Origin: Acidobacteriota bacterium
Lineage (GTDB): Bacteria > Acidobacteriota > Terriglobia > Acidiferrales > UBA7541
Assembly (NCBI GenBank): GCA_003224145.1
Contig: QHYN01000201.1
Span: 1-56,763, forward strand
Direction: 5' to 3'
Length of the DNA: 56,763 nt
Below the pieces are notes generated by a model that did no database searches, was not told the origin of the DNA, and was given only the letters and a program-made list of their open reading frames with translations. The stretch's first letter is position 1. The number at the start of each line of letters is the position of its first letter. A program made the position numbers and the translations under genes. Positions 14,614 through 25,708 of this stretch are shown piece after piece.

Positions 14614-15756
14614 GTGGCGAAGACCTCCATCACGGATAGCGGCGAGAAGCAGCACACGCTGCTGGGCGCGGATGAACTCATCCTGAATATGGGTCCGCAG
14701 CATCCGTCCACGCACGGGGTGCTGCGCGTCAAGCTCAAACTGGATGGCGAGCGCGTGATCGGCTCCGAATGCATGATCGGATACCTGCACCGGGGCGTGG
14801 AGAAAATCGCGGAGCACCGCACGTACCAGCAATTCGCGCCGTACGTGGACCGCATGGATTACGTCGCGGCGGTCAGCAACGGGCTGGGATATTGCGAAGC
14901 CATCGAGAAATTGCTACTGGTGGAAGCGCCGGTGCGCGCGCGGGTGATTCGAACGATCCTGACGGAGCTCCAGCGGATTGCCAGCCACCTTTTGTGGTTG
15001 GGGACGCACGCGCTGGACATCGGCGCGCTCACACCTCTGTTTTATTGCTTTCGCGAGCGGGAAGAAATTCTGAAAATTTTCGAAAAGTATTGCGGCGCGC
15101 GGTTGACGACGCACGCGTTTCGAATCGGCGGATTGCAATACGAAGCCTACGACACGCTGGAAAAAGACGTCGAGCGGTTTTGCAAGAATTTCGAGTCGCG
15201 CATCGTCGAATACGAAGATTTGCTGACGCAAAACCGCATCTGGCTCGGGCGGACGAAGGGTGTGGGGATTTTGACGTCAGCCGAGGCCATTGCGTTTGGG
15301 GCCACGGGGCCGGTGCTGCGGGCCAGCGGCGTGAAATGGGACATTCGCAAGGCCATGCCGTACGCGGCTTATGACCAATATAAATTTGAAATTCCCGTGG
15401 GCACGGCCGGCGACACCTACGACCGGTACCTCGTGCGCATGGAAGAGATGCGGCAGTCGCGGCTGATCTGCTTGCAAGCGATCGAAAATATCCCCAGCGG
15501 GCCGATTCTCGCGAAGGTGGGCAAAGTGCTAAAGCCGCCGCCGGGAGAGGTCTATCATTCGATTGAAGCGCCCAAGGGCGAATTGGGCTACTACGTTGTG
15601 AGCGACGGGACGGTGCAACCGTACCGCGTGCGCATCCGGCCACCGTCGTTCGTGAATCTGCAATCGTTTGACCGCATGGTGAGAGGACACCTGGTGGCGG
15701 ATGTGGTCGCCATCATTGGAACGCTGGATATCGTTTTGGGAGAGGTCGACCGCTAG
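14614..15756 (+). CDS. nuoD: Complex I subunit NuoD (left cluster)
   Basis: The 49 kDa subunit, 380 residues, which forms the quinone pocket with NuoB. The loop [14 protein letters not shown] carries the conserved quinone-binding His; [60 protein letters not shown] and the C-terminal [12 protein letters not shown] are all conserved. GTG at 14614 gives the family N-terminus; a longer frame would overlap nuoC. Position 5 bases after nuoC indicates one transcript. Confidence 0.95.
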   Translation: MAKTSITDSGEKQHTLLGADELILNMGPQHPSTHGVLRVKLKLDGERVIGSECMIGYLHRGVEKIAEHRTYQQFAPYVDRMDYVAAVSNGLGYCEAIEKLLLVEAPVRARVIRTILTELQRIASHLLWLGTHALDIGALTPLFYCFREREEILKIFEKYCGARLTTHAFRIGGLQYEAYDTLEKDVERFCKNFESRIVEYEDLLTQNRIWLGRTKGVGILTSAEAIAFGATGPVLRASGVKWDIRKAMPYAAYDQYKFEIPVGTAGDTYDRYLVRMEEMRQSRLICLQAIENIPSGPILAKVGKVLKPPPGEVYHSIEAPKGELGYYVVSDGTVQPYRVRIRPPSFVNLQSFDRMVRGHLVADVVAIIGTLDIVLGEVDR

Positions 15757-15801
15757 TCGCAGCACAAGAATAGCGATTAGATTGACGGAGACATAAGCTC
15801 A

Positions 15802-17178
15802 GTGATGCAGGCCGTAACGCAAGGCACGATCGAATTCCTGAAGCTGTACTGGGCGCCGCTGCTTTGCGGCGTGGTCATTGTTGCGTTTCTGCCGCTGATC
15901 GTCGGATATGTGGTTCTCGTGGAGCGCAAGCTGATGGCAGACATGCAGGCGCGGCTGGGGCCGATGCGCGTGGGGCCGCACGGTTTGCTGCAGCCCATTG
16001 CCGACGCGGTGAAGCTTCTGATCAAGGAAGACATCATCCCGGAGGACGCGGACAAGCTCGTCTTCTGGCTCGCGCCCGTACTCTCGGTAGGAGCCGCACT
16101 GCTATCCTTGGCCGGCATCGCCATCGGTCCGGCTTTCCAAATCGCCAAAGACATCAACATCGGAATTCTTTTTGTCGTGGGCGTCAGCGCCATGGGGATT
16201 TTTGGCATCGTGCTGGGCGGCTGGGCCTCGAACAGCCACTACTCGTTGATGGGCGCTCTGCGGAGTGCGGCGCAGTTGGTGAGTTACGAAACGGCTGCGG
16301 GCATGGCGCTGGTGAGCGGGTTGCTGTTTGCCGGCACGCTGAATATCACTTCCATTGTGGAGGCTCAGCGACAGCAAGGAATTTGGTTCGGATTGCTCGC
16401 ACCGGTGGCGTTTTTCACTTATCTAGTGGCTTCCATCGCCGAAACAAACCGCGCGCCATTTGATTTGCCGGAAGCGGAATCCGAATTGGTCGCAGGTTAC
16501 ATGACGGAATTCAGCGGCTTCCGGTGGTCGCTTTATTTTCTTGCGGAATACACGAACATGATCGTCGTCGCGTCCGTGGCGACGACCCTGTTTCTTGGTG
16601 GATGGCTGCGGCCGTTTCCCCGGACACAGTGGCTGAATTTTCTGGATTTTCTGCCGCCGCTCCTGATGGTGGCCATTGGCCTGTATTGCCTCGTTCGCGT
16701 GCCCAAGCAGCCGGCGCGCGTGCAGCAGTTTTTCATGGTGGCGGTGGCGGGACTGTGTTTTTTCTTGGCCCTGGTCCTGGCGGTGCCGGTGCTTGTGCCG
16801 GTGGTGAACCCATCGCTGGCCGCAGGCGTGAAGCCACTTTACGAGGGGATTCACGGCAGCTTCTGGTTTCTCTTCAAGGTGAGCGCGTACCTTTACTTCT
16901 TCATGTGGCTGCGCTTCACGCTGCCGCGCTACCGCTTTGACCAGTTGATGCGCCTGGGATGGCATTTCCTGATTCCCTTGTCCATCATCAACGTGCTGGT
17001 GATCGGTATCGCCATGATCGTCGGAACGTACTTGCACCTGGAAGGCTGGTGGCTGCTGCTGGCCACGCTTCCTGCGTCCATCATCGCGCTGCTCATCGCG
17101 CTCTTCATTCTGGCTGCCGAACAGAAAAGCGGGCAACAACAGGCGGGGGGAGCCGCCTCGGATTCCTATGCTGGATAA
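15802..17178 (+). CDS. nuoH: Complex I subunit NuoH (left cluster), long form
   Basis: The membrane subunit that joins the quinone site to the pumping arm. Conserved features: ERKLMADMQARLGPMRVGPHGLLQPIADAVKLLIKED, GGWASNSHYSLMGALRSAAQLVSYE, AETNRAPFDLPEAESELVAGYMTEFSG with the acidic E-channel residues, and MWLRFTLPRYRFDQLM. At 458 residues it is over 100 longer than the usual ~330, with an extra hydrophobic pair inserted before the LPRYR segment and added C-terminal helices. GTG at 15802 or ATG at 15805 may start it. The end overlaps nuoJ by 11 bases; nuoI, normally between H and J, is missing. Confidence 0.95.
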   Translation: MMQAVTQGTIEFLKLYWAPLLCGVVIVAFLPLIVGYVVLVERKLMADMQARLGPMRVGPHGLLQPIADAVKLLIKEDIIPEDADKLVFWLAPVLSVGAALLSLAGIAIGPAFQIAKDINIGILFVVGVSAMGIFGIVLGGWASNSHYSLMGALRSAAQLVSYETAAGMALVSGLLFAGTLNITSIVEAQRQQGIWFGLLAPVAFFTYLVASIAETNRAPFDLPEAESELVAGYMTEFSGFRWSLYFLAEYTNMIVVASVATTLFLGGWLRPFPRTQWLNFLDFLPPLLMVAIGLYCLVRVPKQPARVQQFFMVAVAGLCFFLALVLAVPVLVPVVNPSLAAGVKPLYEGIHGSFWFLFKVSAYLYFFMWLRFTLPRYRFDQLMRLGWHFLIPLSIINVLVIGIAMIVGTYLHLEGWWLLLATLPASIIALLIALFILAAEQKSGQQQAGGAASDSYAG

Positions 17179-17686
17179 AGTTATCTTTTACTTTTTTGCA
17201 GGCATTGCGGTGGCCAGCGCGGTGCTCACCGTCACACGGCGCAACGCCGTTCACAGCGCCATCTTCCTGATTACTGCGCTGCTCGCGACGGCAGGGATTT
17301 TCCTGCAATTGCGCGCGGAGTTTTTGTTCATCGTGCAAATTATTCTCTACGTCGGCGGCATCATGGTGCTTTTCGTTTTCGTGATTATGCTCGTGAACCT
17401 GGACGTGGCGGTGCGCCAGATCCAGTTTGCGCGGCAGAAATGGGTGGCTTTGGTTATCTCACTAGCGCTGGCCGCGCAGGTCGGCCTGATGTTCTGGTCC
17501 AGCGGGAGAATGCCCGGGCAGGGGCTGCCTGTGTTGGCGGCGGCTCCGGCAGACAAGCTGCCGCCTAATTCCGAAGAAGTAGCGAAAAGTCTGTTCTCGT
17601 CCTATTTATTACCATTTGAGATTGCTTCGGTTTTGCTGTTGGTGGCCATGGTGGGCGCCGTCGTTATGGCAAAAAAGAGGACATAA
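17168..17686 (+). CDS. nuoJ: Complex I subunit NuoJ (left cluster)
   Basis: A 172-residue membrane subunit with five hydrophobic segments. RRNAVHSAIFLITALLATAGIFLQLRAEFLFIVQIILYVGGIMVLFVFVIML is the conserved block that contains the pi-bulge helix involved in coupling. It overlaps the end of nuoH and is followed 6 bases later by nuoK. Confidence 0.94.
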   Translation: MLDKVIFYFFAGIAVASAVLTVTRRNAVHSAIFLITALLATAGIFLQLRAEFLFIVQIILYVGGIMVLFVFVIMLVNLDVAVRQIQFARQKWVALVISLALAAQVGLMFWSSGRMPGQGLPVLAAAPADKLPPNSEEVAKSLFSSYLLPFEIASVLLLVAMVGAVVMAKKRT

Positions 17687-17692
17687 GAATCC

Positions 17693-17995
17693 GTGCTTCC
17701 GATTGGACACTATCTGTTTCTAGGCCTCGCGCTCTTCATCATCGGAGTGATCGGCGTGGTCACGCGGCGCAATGTAATCATCGTGCTGATGTCCATCGAG
17801 CTGATCCTGAACGCAGTGAACATCAATCTGGTGGCCTTTTCGCGCTTGTACGGTGATGTCGCCGGGCAGGTTTTCGCGCTCTTTATCATCGCAGATGCGG
17901 CAGCGGAGGCAACCGTGGGCCTGGGCATCATCATCGCGTTTTTCCGCAACCGCGAAACGGTGCTGGCAGACGAAATGGATTTGTTGAAGTGGTGA
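17693..17995 (+). CDS. nuoK: Complex I subunit NuoK (left cluster)
   Basis: A 100-residue three-helix subunit homologous to MrpC. The two buried glutamates needed for proton transfer in E. coli are in place at 36 ([12 protein letters not shown]) and 72 ([12 protein letters not shown]). GTG start at 17693; TTG or ATG alternatives are not nearby. Length is normal. Confidence 0.95.
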   Translation: MLPIGHYLFLGLALFIIGVIGVVTRRNVIIVLMSIELILNAVNINLVAFSRLYGDVAGQVFALFIIADAAAEATVGLGIIIAFFRNRETVLADEMDLLKW

Positions 17996-18034
17996 CGCAG
18001 CGCGCGAAACCATGAAGCTAGGAAAGAACATCGC

Positions 18035-20248
<2,214 letters not shown>

Positions 20249-20258
20249 GAGGCGAAGA

Positions 20259-21836
20259 ATGGACTTTGTTGCAAATCACATCTTGAGCGTAGTTCTCTTC
20301 ACCCCGCTCGTCGGGGCGCTGCTTCTGCTCTTCGTTCCGCGCGAGAACGAGAACGCGCACCGCATCGCCGGCAATGTCTTTGGCGTGCTCGGATTTCTCG
20401 TTTCGCTTCCGCTGATTCGCTGGTGGCATCCCGGCGCGAGCAAATTCTCGTTCGAGGAAAACGTTGCATGGATTCCTTCTATCGGCGCGAGGTATCACCT
20501 CGGCATTGACGGCATCAGCTTGCTGCTGGTGCTGCTCACCACATTCCTCGGAATGATCGCCATCCTTTCTTCCTGGAGCGCGATCCACCAGCGCACCAAG
20601 GAATATTACATTCTGCTGCTTCTGCTCCAGACGGGCATGATCGGCGTCTTCATGGCCCTGGATTTCTTCCTCTTCTACGTTTTCTGGGAAGTGATGCTCG
20701 TTCCGATGTACTTCCTCATCGGCGTCTGGGGAAGCGACCGGCGGCTCTACGCGGCCATCAAATTTTTCCTGTACACGCTGGCCGGTTCGGTGGTCATGCT
20801 GCTGGGAATTCTGGCGCTGTACTTCTATGCGCCGTTGCCGGCGGGCGCGACGCGCACGTTTGATGTTCCCACGCTGCTTGCCGGCGCACAGACGTTTTCA
20901 GATCCGCTGAAGGTCTGGCTCTTCTGGGCATTCTTTTTCGCGTTTGCCATCAAGGTGCCGATGTTCCCGTTCCATACCTGGCTGCCGGACGCGCACACGG
21001 AAGCGCCCACCGCGGGATCGGTCATTCTGGCTGGCGTTTTGTTGAAGATGGGCACGTACGGTTTCATCCGCTTTTCACTGCCGCTCTTGCCCACCGACAC
21101 CGCCTTGCGCTCACGAATCATCTCCATCGTTATTTTCCTGTCGCTCGTTGGCATCGTCTACGGCGCTTTGGTCTGCCTGATGCAGAAGGACATGAAGAGG
21201 CTGATTGCTTACAGTTCCGTCAGCCACCTGGGTTTTTGCACGCTCGGAATTTTTGCCCTCACGCCCAACGGCCTTTCCGGCAGCGTGCTTCAGCAGATTA
21301 ATCACGGCATCTCCACCGGCGCGCTCTTCTTGATCGTGGGCGTGCTTTACGAGCGGCGGCACACCCGCATGATTTCCGACTTCGGCGGTTTGGCGACGCC
21401 CATGCCGAATTTCGCGGCGATCTACCTGATCATCAGCCTCAGCTCTCTGGGAATGCCGCTGCTGAACGGCTTCATCGGGGAATTCACCATTCTGCAGGGC
21501 GCATTCCAAGTCAGTAAAGCCTGGGCCGCCTGGGGCGTGCTGGGCGTGATTCTCGGCGCGGCCTATCTGCTGTGGCTCTACCAGCGCGTGATGTTCGGGC
21601 CGGTCACGCAGCCTGCCAACGAACATCTGCCGGACTTGAACCTGCGCGAACTGGCGACGCTTGTGCCGCTCGTGTTTCTGGCGTTCTGGATCGGCATTTA
21701 TCCAAAACCATTTTTTGCGCTGATCGAAAAGCCCGTGGAGAACATTGTCCGGCAGGTGAACCCGAACTTTTATCCTGCGGAACGCGCAAAATTGCCCGTG
21801 CCGGAGCTTCCTTCTGCCGCGGCAGAAACGAAATAA
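20259..21836 (+). CDS. nuoM: Complex I subunit NuoM (left cluster), antiporter-like
   Basis: A 525-residue antiporter-like subunit. E144 (FYVFWEVMLVPMYFLIGVWG) and K232 (AIKVPMFPFHTWLPDAHTEAPTAGSV) match the essential Glu/Lys of E. coli NuoM, and the LIAYSSVSHLGFCTLGI helix follows. Length is close to the family norm. It starts 10 bases after nuoL and ends 9 bases before nuoN. Confidence 0.96.
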   Translation: MDFVANHILSVVLFTPLVGALLLLFVPRENENAHRIAGNVFGVLGFLVSLPLIRWWHPGASKFSFEENVAWIPSIGARYHLGIDGISLLLVLLTTFLGMIAILSSWSAIHQRTKEYYILLLLLQTGMIGVFMALDFFLFYVFWEVMLVPMYFLIGVWGSDRRLYAAIKFFLYTLAGSVVMLLGILALYFYAPLPAGATRTFDVPTLLAGAQTFSDPLKVWLFWAFFFAFAIKVPMFPFHTWLPDAHTEAPTAGSVILAGVLLKMGTYGFIRFSLPLLPTDTALRSRIISIVIFLSLVGIVYGALVCLMQKDMKRLIAYSSVSHLGFCTLGIFALTPNGLSGSVLQQINHGISTGALFLIVGVLYERRHTRMISDFGGLATPMPNFAAIYLIISLSSLGMPLLNGFIGEFTILQGAFQVSKAWAAWGVLGVILGAAYLLWLYQRVMFGPVTQPANEHLPDLNLRELATLVPLVFLAFWIGIYPKPFFALIEKPVENIVRQVNPNFYPAERAKLPVPELPSAAAETK

Positions 21837-21845
21837 ACGCGCCGC

Positions 21846-23390
21846 ATGCATATCCCCATCCTCAGCGCGTTGATGAATTACTTCCAGGGAGATGGCAGGG
21901 TCATCCTTCCCGAGATCGAACTGACTCTTTTTGGACTGGGAATTCTGCTGATCGATTTCACCCTCGGCGTCAAAGAAAGATATCTGAATGCCGGGCTGGC
22001 GCTGTTGGGCACGTTGTTCAGTGCCTACACAGTGTGGAAGCTGCGAATCCCCGTTGACGCCGATGGTTCGCTGCTTGGATTTCATGACTCCGTAGTTGTA
22101 GACCCTTTCTTCCTCTTTTTTGCAGCACTCTTTCTTGCCGCTACTGTGCTCGTGGTTCTGCTCTCGGTGAAATACCTGGAGATTGAAGAAGAGCAGGAAG
22201 GGGAATACTACGCGCTGCTGCTCTTCGCCTGTGTCGGAATGATGTTCATGGCTTCGGGCATCGACCTCATCGTGATGTTCCTTGGCCTGGAGACGATGGC
22301 GCTGAGTTTCTATGTGCTGACCGGCTTCTTGCGCCGGGAAAAGCGTTCCAATGAAGCGGCCTTAAAATACGTCTTGCTGGGGGCCTTCAGTTCCGGAATT
22401 CTCGCGTACGGATTCTCCTTGCTCTATGGTCTGAGCGCTTCCACAAACATAGTTAGAATCAGCGCGATGCTGGGCAGGCGCAGCGCGTTCATAAGCGCTA
22501 TTTTGCATAGCCCGCAGCCTGCAACGGCGCAGTTCAATCCCTTCCTGCTTCAGTTGTTGCCTGTCCTGGCTTTCGTCTTGATAGCGGTGGGACTGTTTTT
22601 TAAAGTGGCAGCCGTGCCGTTTCACCAGTGGGCGCCGGACGTTTATGAAGGCGCGCCGACGCCGGTCACCGTGTACGTCAGCGTGGCCTCCAAAACGGCG
22701 AGTTTCGCTCTGCTTCTGCGATTGTTCCTCGTGGTGTTTGGCGCCACTCAGGTGAACTGGATGTATCTCGTCGCCGGAATTGCGGTTGCGTCACTCACCT
22801 GGGGCAACCTCGCCGCCCTGACACAGACCAACGTGAAGCGGCTGCTCGCCTACTCTTCCATTTCCCATGTGGGCTATATCCTGCTCGGCCTTGTCGCCGG
22901 GAACGACACCGCCCGCACGGGAATTGCGTTTTACCTATTCGCGTATGTGTTCATGACCGCGGGCGCTTTTGCGGTGCTCATCGTCCTGCGGCAGAAAGGC
23001 CTCATCGGCGAGGAACTCGAAGACCTGAACGGGTTGTACCAGCGCAGCCCCGCCGCTGCCGTCTTGCTCTTGATCTTCATGCTTTCGCTCTCAGGCATTC
23101 CCCCCACCGCCGGCTTCATGGGCAAGTATTTCATTTTCCTCTCGCTGATCGAAACCAAGCATCCCGTGCTCGCGGTTTTCGCCGTGCTCTACATCGTGCC
23201 TGCGCTGTACTACTACTTCCGCATCGTGGTGCACGCCTGGCTCAAGCAGCCGGGCGAGGCGCCGCGTATCGCAATGAGCAGCGCGCAAGCCGTGGCCCTC
23301 GGCGTCGCATTATTTGTCACGCTCGCGGCCGGGTTGTATCCTGAGCCGTTCACGCGGCTCGCTCACTATGCCCTCACCTTCGGACCATAA
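21846..23390 (+). CDS. nuoN: Complex I subunit NuoN (left cluster), antiporter-like
   Basis: A 514-residue antiporter-like subunit. The conserved Glu lies in MFLGLETMALSFYVLTGF and the Lys in LFFKVAAVPFHQWAPDVYEGAPTPVTVYVS; RLLAYSSISHVGYILLG and the Lys in AGFMGKYFIF are also present. A Ser/Arg-rich loop (NIVRISAMLGRRSAF) is longer than in the right-cluster copy. The last 23 bases overlap the following atpZ gene, so complex I and F0 genes here are one transcription unit. Confidence 0.95.
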   Translation: MHIPILSALMNYFQGDGRVILPEIELTLFGLGILLIDFTLGVKERYLNAGLALLGTLFSAYTVWKLRIPVDADGSLLGFHDSVVVDPFFLFFAALFLAATVLVVLLSVKYLEIEEEQEGEYYALLLFACVGMMFMASGIDLIVMFLGLETMALSFYVLTGFLRREKRSNEAALKYVLLGAFSSGILAYGFSLLYGLSASTNIVRISAMLGRRSAFISAILHSPQPATAQFNPFLLQLLPVLAFVLIAVGLFFKVAAVPFHQWAPDVYEGAPTPVTVYVSVASKTASFALLLRLFLVVFGATQVNWMYLVAGIAVASLTWGNLAALTQTNVKRLLAYSSISHVGYILLGLVAGNDTARTGIAFYLFAYVFMTAGAFAVLIVLRQKGLIGEELEDLNGLYQRSPAAAVLLLIFMLSLSGIPPTAGFMGKYFIFLSLIETKHPVLAVFAVLYIVPALYYYFRIVVHAWLKQPGEAPRIAMSSAQAVALGVALFVTLAAGLYPEPFTRLAHYALTFGP

Positions 23391-23661
23391 GCCGGACAAA
23401 GACGAATCGCCGAGACCAGCGCTCCGGAAGGTGCAAAACACTTCTAGCCAACTCGCCACCGCGATGGAGTTGCCATTTACCTTTGTTGCGGCTGTTGCTG
23501 TGGGTGGGCTGATCGGCTATTTTCTCGACCAGTGGCTTCACACAGGCCCATGGCTGATGGTCCTCTTCGGCTGTTTCGGCTTTGCCGGGGGGATTCTCGA
23601 AATCTCTCGAAGGTTTCGTCCCAGAGATTCGAGTAGCAATGACGACAAGCCCGACTCCTGA
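23368..23661 (+). CDS. atpZ: AtpZ/ATPase gene 1-like membrane protein
   Basis: A 97-residue protein with a charged N-terminus and two hydrophobic segments (LPFTFVAAVAVGGLIGYFLDQWL; WLMVLFGCFGFAGGILEISR), the pattern of the AtpZ/AtpQ accessory protein of F0F1 ATPase operons. AtpZ is thought to act with AtpI in c-ring assembly or divalent cation transport. ATG at 23368 lies inside the nuoN 3' end; the next gene starts 23 bases before its stop. Confidence 0.8.
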   Translation: MPSPSDHKPDKDESPRPALRKVQNTSSQLATAMELPFTFVAAVAVGGLIGYFLDQWLHTGPWLMVLFGCFGFAGGILEISRRFRPRDSSSNDDKPDS

Positions 23662-24070
23662 GCCGGCAATCGCATCTCCCGTCGGTGAAAGAACCGTCCG
23701 CCGGATTGCCTACTTGATTCCCCTTTTTGGGGTGGTGGGTGGACTTCTGGCCGCTCTACTGCACCGGTTGGATTGGGCCGAAGGCCTTGTCCTCGGCTCA
23801 GGCCTCGCGTGGCTTAATTTCCGGTGGTTGAAGCGAGGGTTAGAGGCTTTTATTGCCGCTGCTGGCGGGCAAGTCGGCACCGAAAAACCTCGCCCGTCTG
23901 GCGCGACCTACCTAGCCGCGCTTTTCCGCTACGTCTTGTTAGGCTTCGCCGTGTATGTTATTTTTAATTATCTGCACGTTCCACTTGTAAGTATTGTGCT
24001 CGGGTTGTGTGCTTTCGCAGCCGCAACAATCACGGCGAGTGTGTGGGAAATTCTGCAACCGGTTGAATGA
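23639..24070 (+). CDS. atpI: ATP synthase accessory protein AtpI
   Basis: A 143-residue protein with four hydrophobic segments (IAYLIPLFGVVGGLLAALLH; GLVLGSGLAWLNFRWLKRGL; ALFRYVLLGFAVYVIFNYLHV; SIVLGLCAFAAATITASVW), matching ATP synthase subunit I, a non-essential chaperone for c-ring assembly. Its position between atpZ and atpB supports this. The sequence itself is poorly conserved in the family. ATG at 23639 was chosen over a longer frame that reads through atpZ. Confidence 0.75.
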   Translation: MTTSPTPEPAIASPVGERTVRRIAYLIPLFGVVGGLLAALLHRLDWAEGLVLGSGLAWLNFRWLKRGLEAFIAAAGGQVGTEKPRPSGATYLAALFRYVLLGFAVYVIFNYLHVPLVSIVLGLCAFAAATITASVWEILQPVE

Positions 24071-24100
24071 GGAGTTGAGCCCATCGCGGGCGCGCAGAAG

Positions 24101-24919
24101 ATGGAAGAGAATCTCAGTCCGATCACACACCTGGTGAACCACTACCTTGGGCCTCTGGCTTTGGCAATACTTCACGCACTGCACATTCAGCCAGAGAACC
24201 CCGACCTTCCGATCCCGGAGCACGTCATTATGGGATGTTTGGTCCTTGTTCTGGTCACTATTCTGGCCCTAATCCTGAAATCGCGCCTTTCTGTCGAGAA
24301 GCCCGGTGCAATGCAGCAGATCGCAGAGCTTTTGATTACCAATCCCATGCGTCTTGGGATTCAGGATATCCTTGATGAGAGTGCTGGAAGTAACGCGCGC
24401 TCGTATATCTATGCTGTAGGGACCGTCAGTCTTTTCATTCTCTTCTCCAACTTGTTTAGCCTGTTCCCTTGGTTTTCTGCGCCTACTGGCAATGTTACTG
24501 TGCCACTGGCATGTGCCACCGTTACCTTCCTCTATTTCAACTGGCAAGGGATACGCCACCACGGGGCGCTCAATTACGCCAAGCATTTTGCGGCTGGGAC
24601 GCAGTGGTGGATTGCCTGGCTGATTCTACCTGTCGAAGTCATTAGCACGCTGGCACGGTTGTTATCTCTTACTGTCCGCCTCTATGCCAACATATTTGCA
24701 AGCGACATGATCTACGTTCTGTTCTTGGGTTTGCTCGCTCAGGCAACCACGATCGCTTGGGAAAAATCCCCCGTGGCAGGCATTCTTGTGGGAGTGTTTC
24801 CCGCGCTGATCCCGCTTTTGTTTATTGCCTTGCACCTTCTTGTGGCTTTTGTGCAGACAATCCTATTCACGGTCCTGCCGGCCTCCTATCTCGGGATGGC
24901 CACGGCTGAGGAGCATTAA
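24101..24919 (+). CDS. atpB: F0 ATP synthase subunit a
   Basis: A 272-residue membrane stator subunit providing the ion half-channels. The essential Arg is in SLTVRLYANIFASDMI (family pattern LxxRLxxNxxxG); the C-terminal helix (ALIPLLFIALHLLVAFVQTILFTVLPASYLGMA) contains the conserved His/Gln-equivalent region LHLLVAFVQ. It ends with a typical AEEH tail. F1 genes and subunit b are not in the window, so the ATP synthase genes of this genome are split. Confidence 0.95.
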   Translation: MEENLSPITHLVNHYLGPLALAILHALHIQPENPDLPIPEHVIMGCLVLVLVTILALILKSRLSVEKPGAMQQIAELLITNPMRLGIQDILDESAGSNARSYIYAVGTVSLFILFSNLFSLFPWFSAPTGNVTVPLACATVTFLYFNWQGIRHHGALNYAKHFAAGTQWWIAWLILPVEVISTLARLLSLTVRLYANIFASDMIYVLFLGLLAQATTIAWEKSPVAGILVGVFPALIPLLFIALHLLVAFVQTILFTVLPASYLGMATAEEH

Positions 24920-24927
24920 ATCGATAT

Positions 24928-24950
24928 TTGCCGGTGACGTCTGCCGGCAA
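24928..24950 (+). promoter_or_regulatory. Hairpin between atpB and atpE
   Basis: TTGCCGG (24928-24934) pairs with CCGGCAA (24944-24950) around a 9 base loop, just after the atpB stop. No T-tract follows. Such a stem could protect the downstream atpE message or be a processing site, helping the c subunit to be made in the excess its ring requires; this is inference. Confidence 0.4.
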
Positions 24951-25025
24951 GTTGCCGTTCCAGCGTGAGCCTGGCTGCACGGTGTCCGGGGAACCACCTC
25001 CTGGCGGCACTCATAAGGAGGCAGT

Positions 25026-25340
25026 ATGAAGAAGTGGAGCATGCTGTTGATGGCAATAATTACCGCCATGGCCTTTGCCCCGGCGGCGTTTGCGCAGGGA
25101 GGCACTGGAGGAGTCGGAGAAGGGCATTCCGCATTGTGGATTGCCGCTGCGTTTGGCATGGGTATCGCTGCGTTTGGTTGCGGGCTGGCACAGGGTAGAA
25201 TCGGCGCAGCAGCCCTTGAGGGTATTGCACGCAATCCGGGGGCTGCCAAGAATATATTTACTCCGATGTTGCTCAGCTTGGCCTTCGTAGAAACGCTGGT
25301 CTTGTTCACATTTCTGATGATCATTCTCAAGGTGAAGTAG
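25026..25340 (+). CDS. atpE: F0 ATP synthase subunit c
   Basis: A 104-residue proteolipid. The first 23 residues (KKWSMLLMAIITAMAFAPAAFA) form a cleavable-looking leader, unusual for E. coli c but seen in other phyla. The hairpin has helix 1 (GMGIAAFGCGLAQGRIGAAALEG), the polar loop IARNPGA, and helix 2 with the ion-binding glutamate E89 (SLAFVETLVLFTFLMI). A strong GGAGG 5 bases before the ATG suggests high translation. It is the last gene of the left transcription unit. Confidence 0.95.
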   Translation: MKKWSMLLMAIITAMAFAPAAFAQGGTGGVGEGHSALWIAAAFGMGIAAFGCGLAQGRIGAAALEGIARNPGAAKNIFTPMLLSLAFVETLVLFTFLMIILKVK

Positions 25341-25369
25341 AATCTGGTTTGGCGGCATCTAGAAGTTTG

Positions 25370-25398
25370 GCCCGGGGCCGAAGCCTCCGGGCAATTTT
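25370..25398 (+). terminator. Terminator-like hairpin after atpE
   Basis: GCCCGG and GGC pair with GCC and CCGGGC (25370-25392, one bulged T, loop CGAA), followed by AATTTT. It lies 29 bases after the atpE stop and is well placed to end the left operon. The T-tract is short. Confidence 0.6.
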
Positions 25399-25523
25399 CA
25401 TTCTCCGGTATCGATTCGACAATGGACCGCGCCGCCGAAGTGGGGTCACATAGGGTAAATTTTTCATACAAAATGAGATACCCTATTTCGGCAGGAGCGG
25501 GGGAGACGTCACGAGGCCACCCA

Positions 25524-25580
25524 TAAGCTAGCTTGCACGGTAAGCTAGCTCTCAGAAGAGACTACTTTGCAAGGCAAAGT
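25524..25580. repeat. Two palindromic repeats in the convergent intergenic gap
   Basis: AAGCTAGCTT and a second TAAGCTAGCT (about 25526-25553) flank a 7 base core, and ACTTTGC/GCAAAGT (25564-25570, 25574-25580) form a perfect 7 base stem around AAG. They lie between the 3' ends of the two convergent complex I operons and may serve as a two-way terminator or be small dispersed repeats. The gap 25341-25708 has no gene. Confidence 0.5.
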
Positions 25581-25708
25581 GGCTAAGATTTTACCTGGAC
25601 TCTGCTCGCGATGACACCTAAGAAGCCCCCGGCAATTTCAGGATACGGTAGCAGGCCAGCTTCCTGATTGACCGCTATTCTGAACTCAGGCCGATTCACG
25701 GGGACTTG

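Noticed and set aside
25026-25340. Sodium-binding type c subunit
   Set aside because: Helix 1 Gln and helix 2 Glu-Thr partly fit the sodium pattern, but other ligand positions are Leu and Phe; the evidence is too ambiguous to call the ion.
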